A stretch of DNA of 64,000 nt from Evansella halocellulosilytica (GTDB taxonomy: Bacteria; Bacillota; Bacilli; Bacillales; Salisediminibacteriaceae). Made by a program: the position numbers and the translations under genes. Numbering within the stretch: the stretch's first letter is position 1; each line of letters starts with the position of its first letter. The notes under the pieces were generated by a model, which was not told the origin of the DNA, did not search any database, and worked only from the letters and a program-made list of their open reading frames with translations. The stretch lies in the NCBI RefSeq assembly GCF_002335745.1, contig NZ_NIST01000001.1, positions 3,596,354-3,660,353 of the forward strand. The letters are read 5' to 3'. Positions 63,779-64,000 of the stretch are shown here, piece by piece.

Positions 63779-63809
63779 TTATGTGTATTACTTTAAATAG
63801 TACACATAA
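63779..63809 (-). promoter_or_regulatory. YtrA-like operator over the ABC operon promoter
   Basis: TTATGTGTA and TACACATAA are perfect inverted copies with a 13-base spacer. GTGTA-N13-TACAC matches the half-sites and spacing I recall for the GntR-type repressor YtrA of Bacillus subtilis. A promoter TTTAAA-N17-TATAAT reads leftward through it. Confidence 0.6.
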
Positions 63810-63870
63810 GATACTAATTTAAACATAGAAAATAGTCAACTATTTTTTTCAAGTTTTCCTATACTCAAAA

Positions 63871-63980
63871 AAGAGGCTGGGACAAATCTAGTTAAGAAGT
63901 AATTGGTAAAAGGTTCCGATCATCAAAATAAGATGATCGGAACCTTTTTAGTTGTATTTTCGTCATCTCTTGTCCCATTA
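63871..63980. repeat. GAGGCTGGGACA intergenic repeat with long hairpin
   Basis: GAGGCTGGGACAA starts the element as at 27261. Outer copies GGGACAA (63879) and TTGTCCC (63970) are inverted. Inside, a perfect 17-base stem (63908-63924 with 63932-63948; AAAAGGTTCCGATCATC) with a 7-base loop and T run would also act as a terminator. Confidence 0.65.
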
Positions 63981-64000
63981 ACTGCTCATGGCGGTGTACT

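Overview
The window comes from a spore-forming, low-GC member of the Bacillaceae. Three things show this: Bacillus-type Shine-Dalgarno sites, spore genes (a gerA-family germination operon, an exosporium-like collagen protein, an Ena-like spore appendage protein, a sporulenol-synthase-like cyclase), and Firmicutes regulation (a T-box, a cre-like site, a BirA-like operator). The ectoine operon ectABC suggests a salt-tolerant, possibly alkaliphilic, lineage. No rRNA, tRNA, intact transposon, prophage or CRISPR array was seen.

Region by region. 1-1.2 kb: a partial alpha/beta hydrolase and a small DMT transporter. 1.4-13.5 kb: a complete reductive pyrimidine catabolism locus. An NCS1 permease takes up the base, PreT-PreA reduces it, dihydropyrimidinase and beta-ureidopropionase open it, and an omega-aminotransferase plus a CoA-acylating semialdehyde dehydrogenase carry beta-alanine to acetyl-CoA; a PucR-type regulator sits in the middle. 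14.8-25.7 kb: a PAS/AAA+ sigma54 activator followed by a textbook -24/-12 promoter and a fatty-acid beta-oxidation operon (three acyl-CoA dehydrogenases, one frameshifted; a CoA ligase; two 3-hydroxyacyl-CoA dehydrogenases; an enoyl-CoA hydratase; a thiolase). 25.9-30 kb: a GPH-family sugar symporter under a cre-like site, a TraB-like protein and a DDAH-like amidinohydrolase. 30.2-31.3 kb: two spore-surface genes. 31.4-35.7 kb: a T-box-controlled eukaryote-type prolyl-tRNA synthetase facing ectABC. 36.1-36.6 kb: a higher-order tandem repeat. 36.7-48.8 kb: a fumarase/aspartase-family lyase, a VCBS-like protein, a DUF2515 protein, sqhC, a D-peptide hydrolysis pair (serine hydrolase and DppA) with an EamA exporter, an AI-2E-family protein and a hydrolase. 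49-54.5 kb: a germinant-receptor operon with the unusual order small gene-B-B-C-A. 54.8-61 kb: a decayed methyltransferase, NAD(P)H-binding and MDR oxidoreductases, bioB with GTTAAC operator repeats, a frameshifted DUF6526 gene and a VOC protein. 61.6-63.8 kb: an ABC exporter operon with a YtrA-like operator and a 29-residue membrane peptide.

The most notable signals are these. Three genes have a Shine-Dalgarno site placed for a non-standard start codon (ATT for ectA, ATC for the Ena-like gene, CTG for the EamA transporter); in ectA the ATG that overlaps the ribosome site is followed at once by an in-frame stop. Three genes are frameshifted in homopolymers or simple repeats. There are several families of short intergenic repeats, and several fresh gene corpses. 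Because frameshifts and odd starts cluster here, assembly errors must be excluded before biology is claimed.
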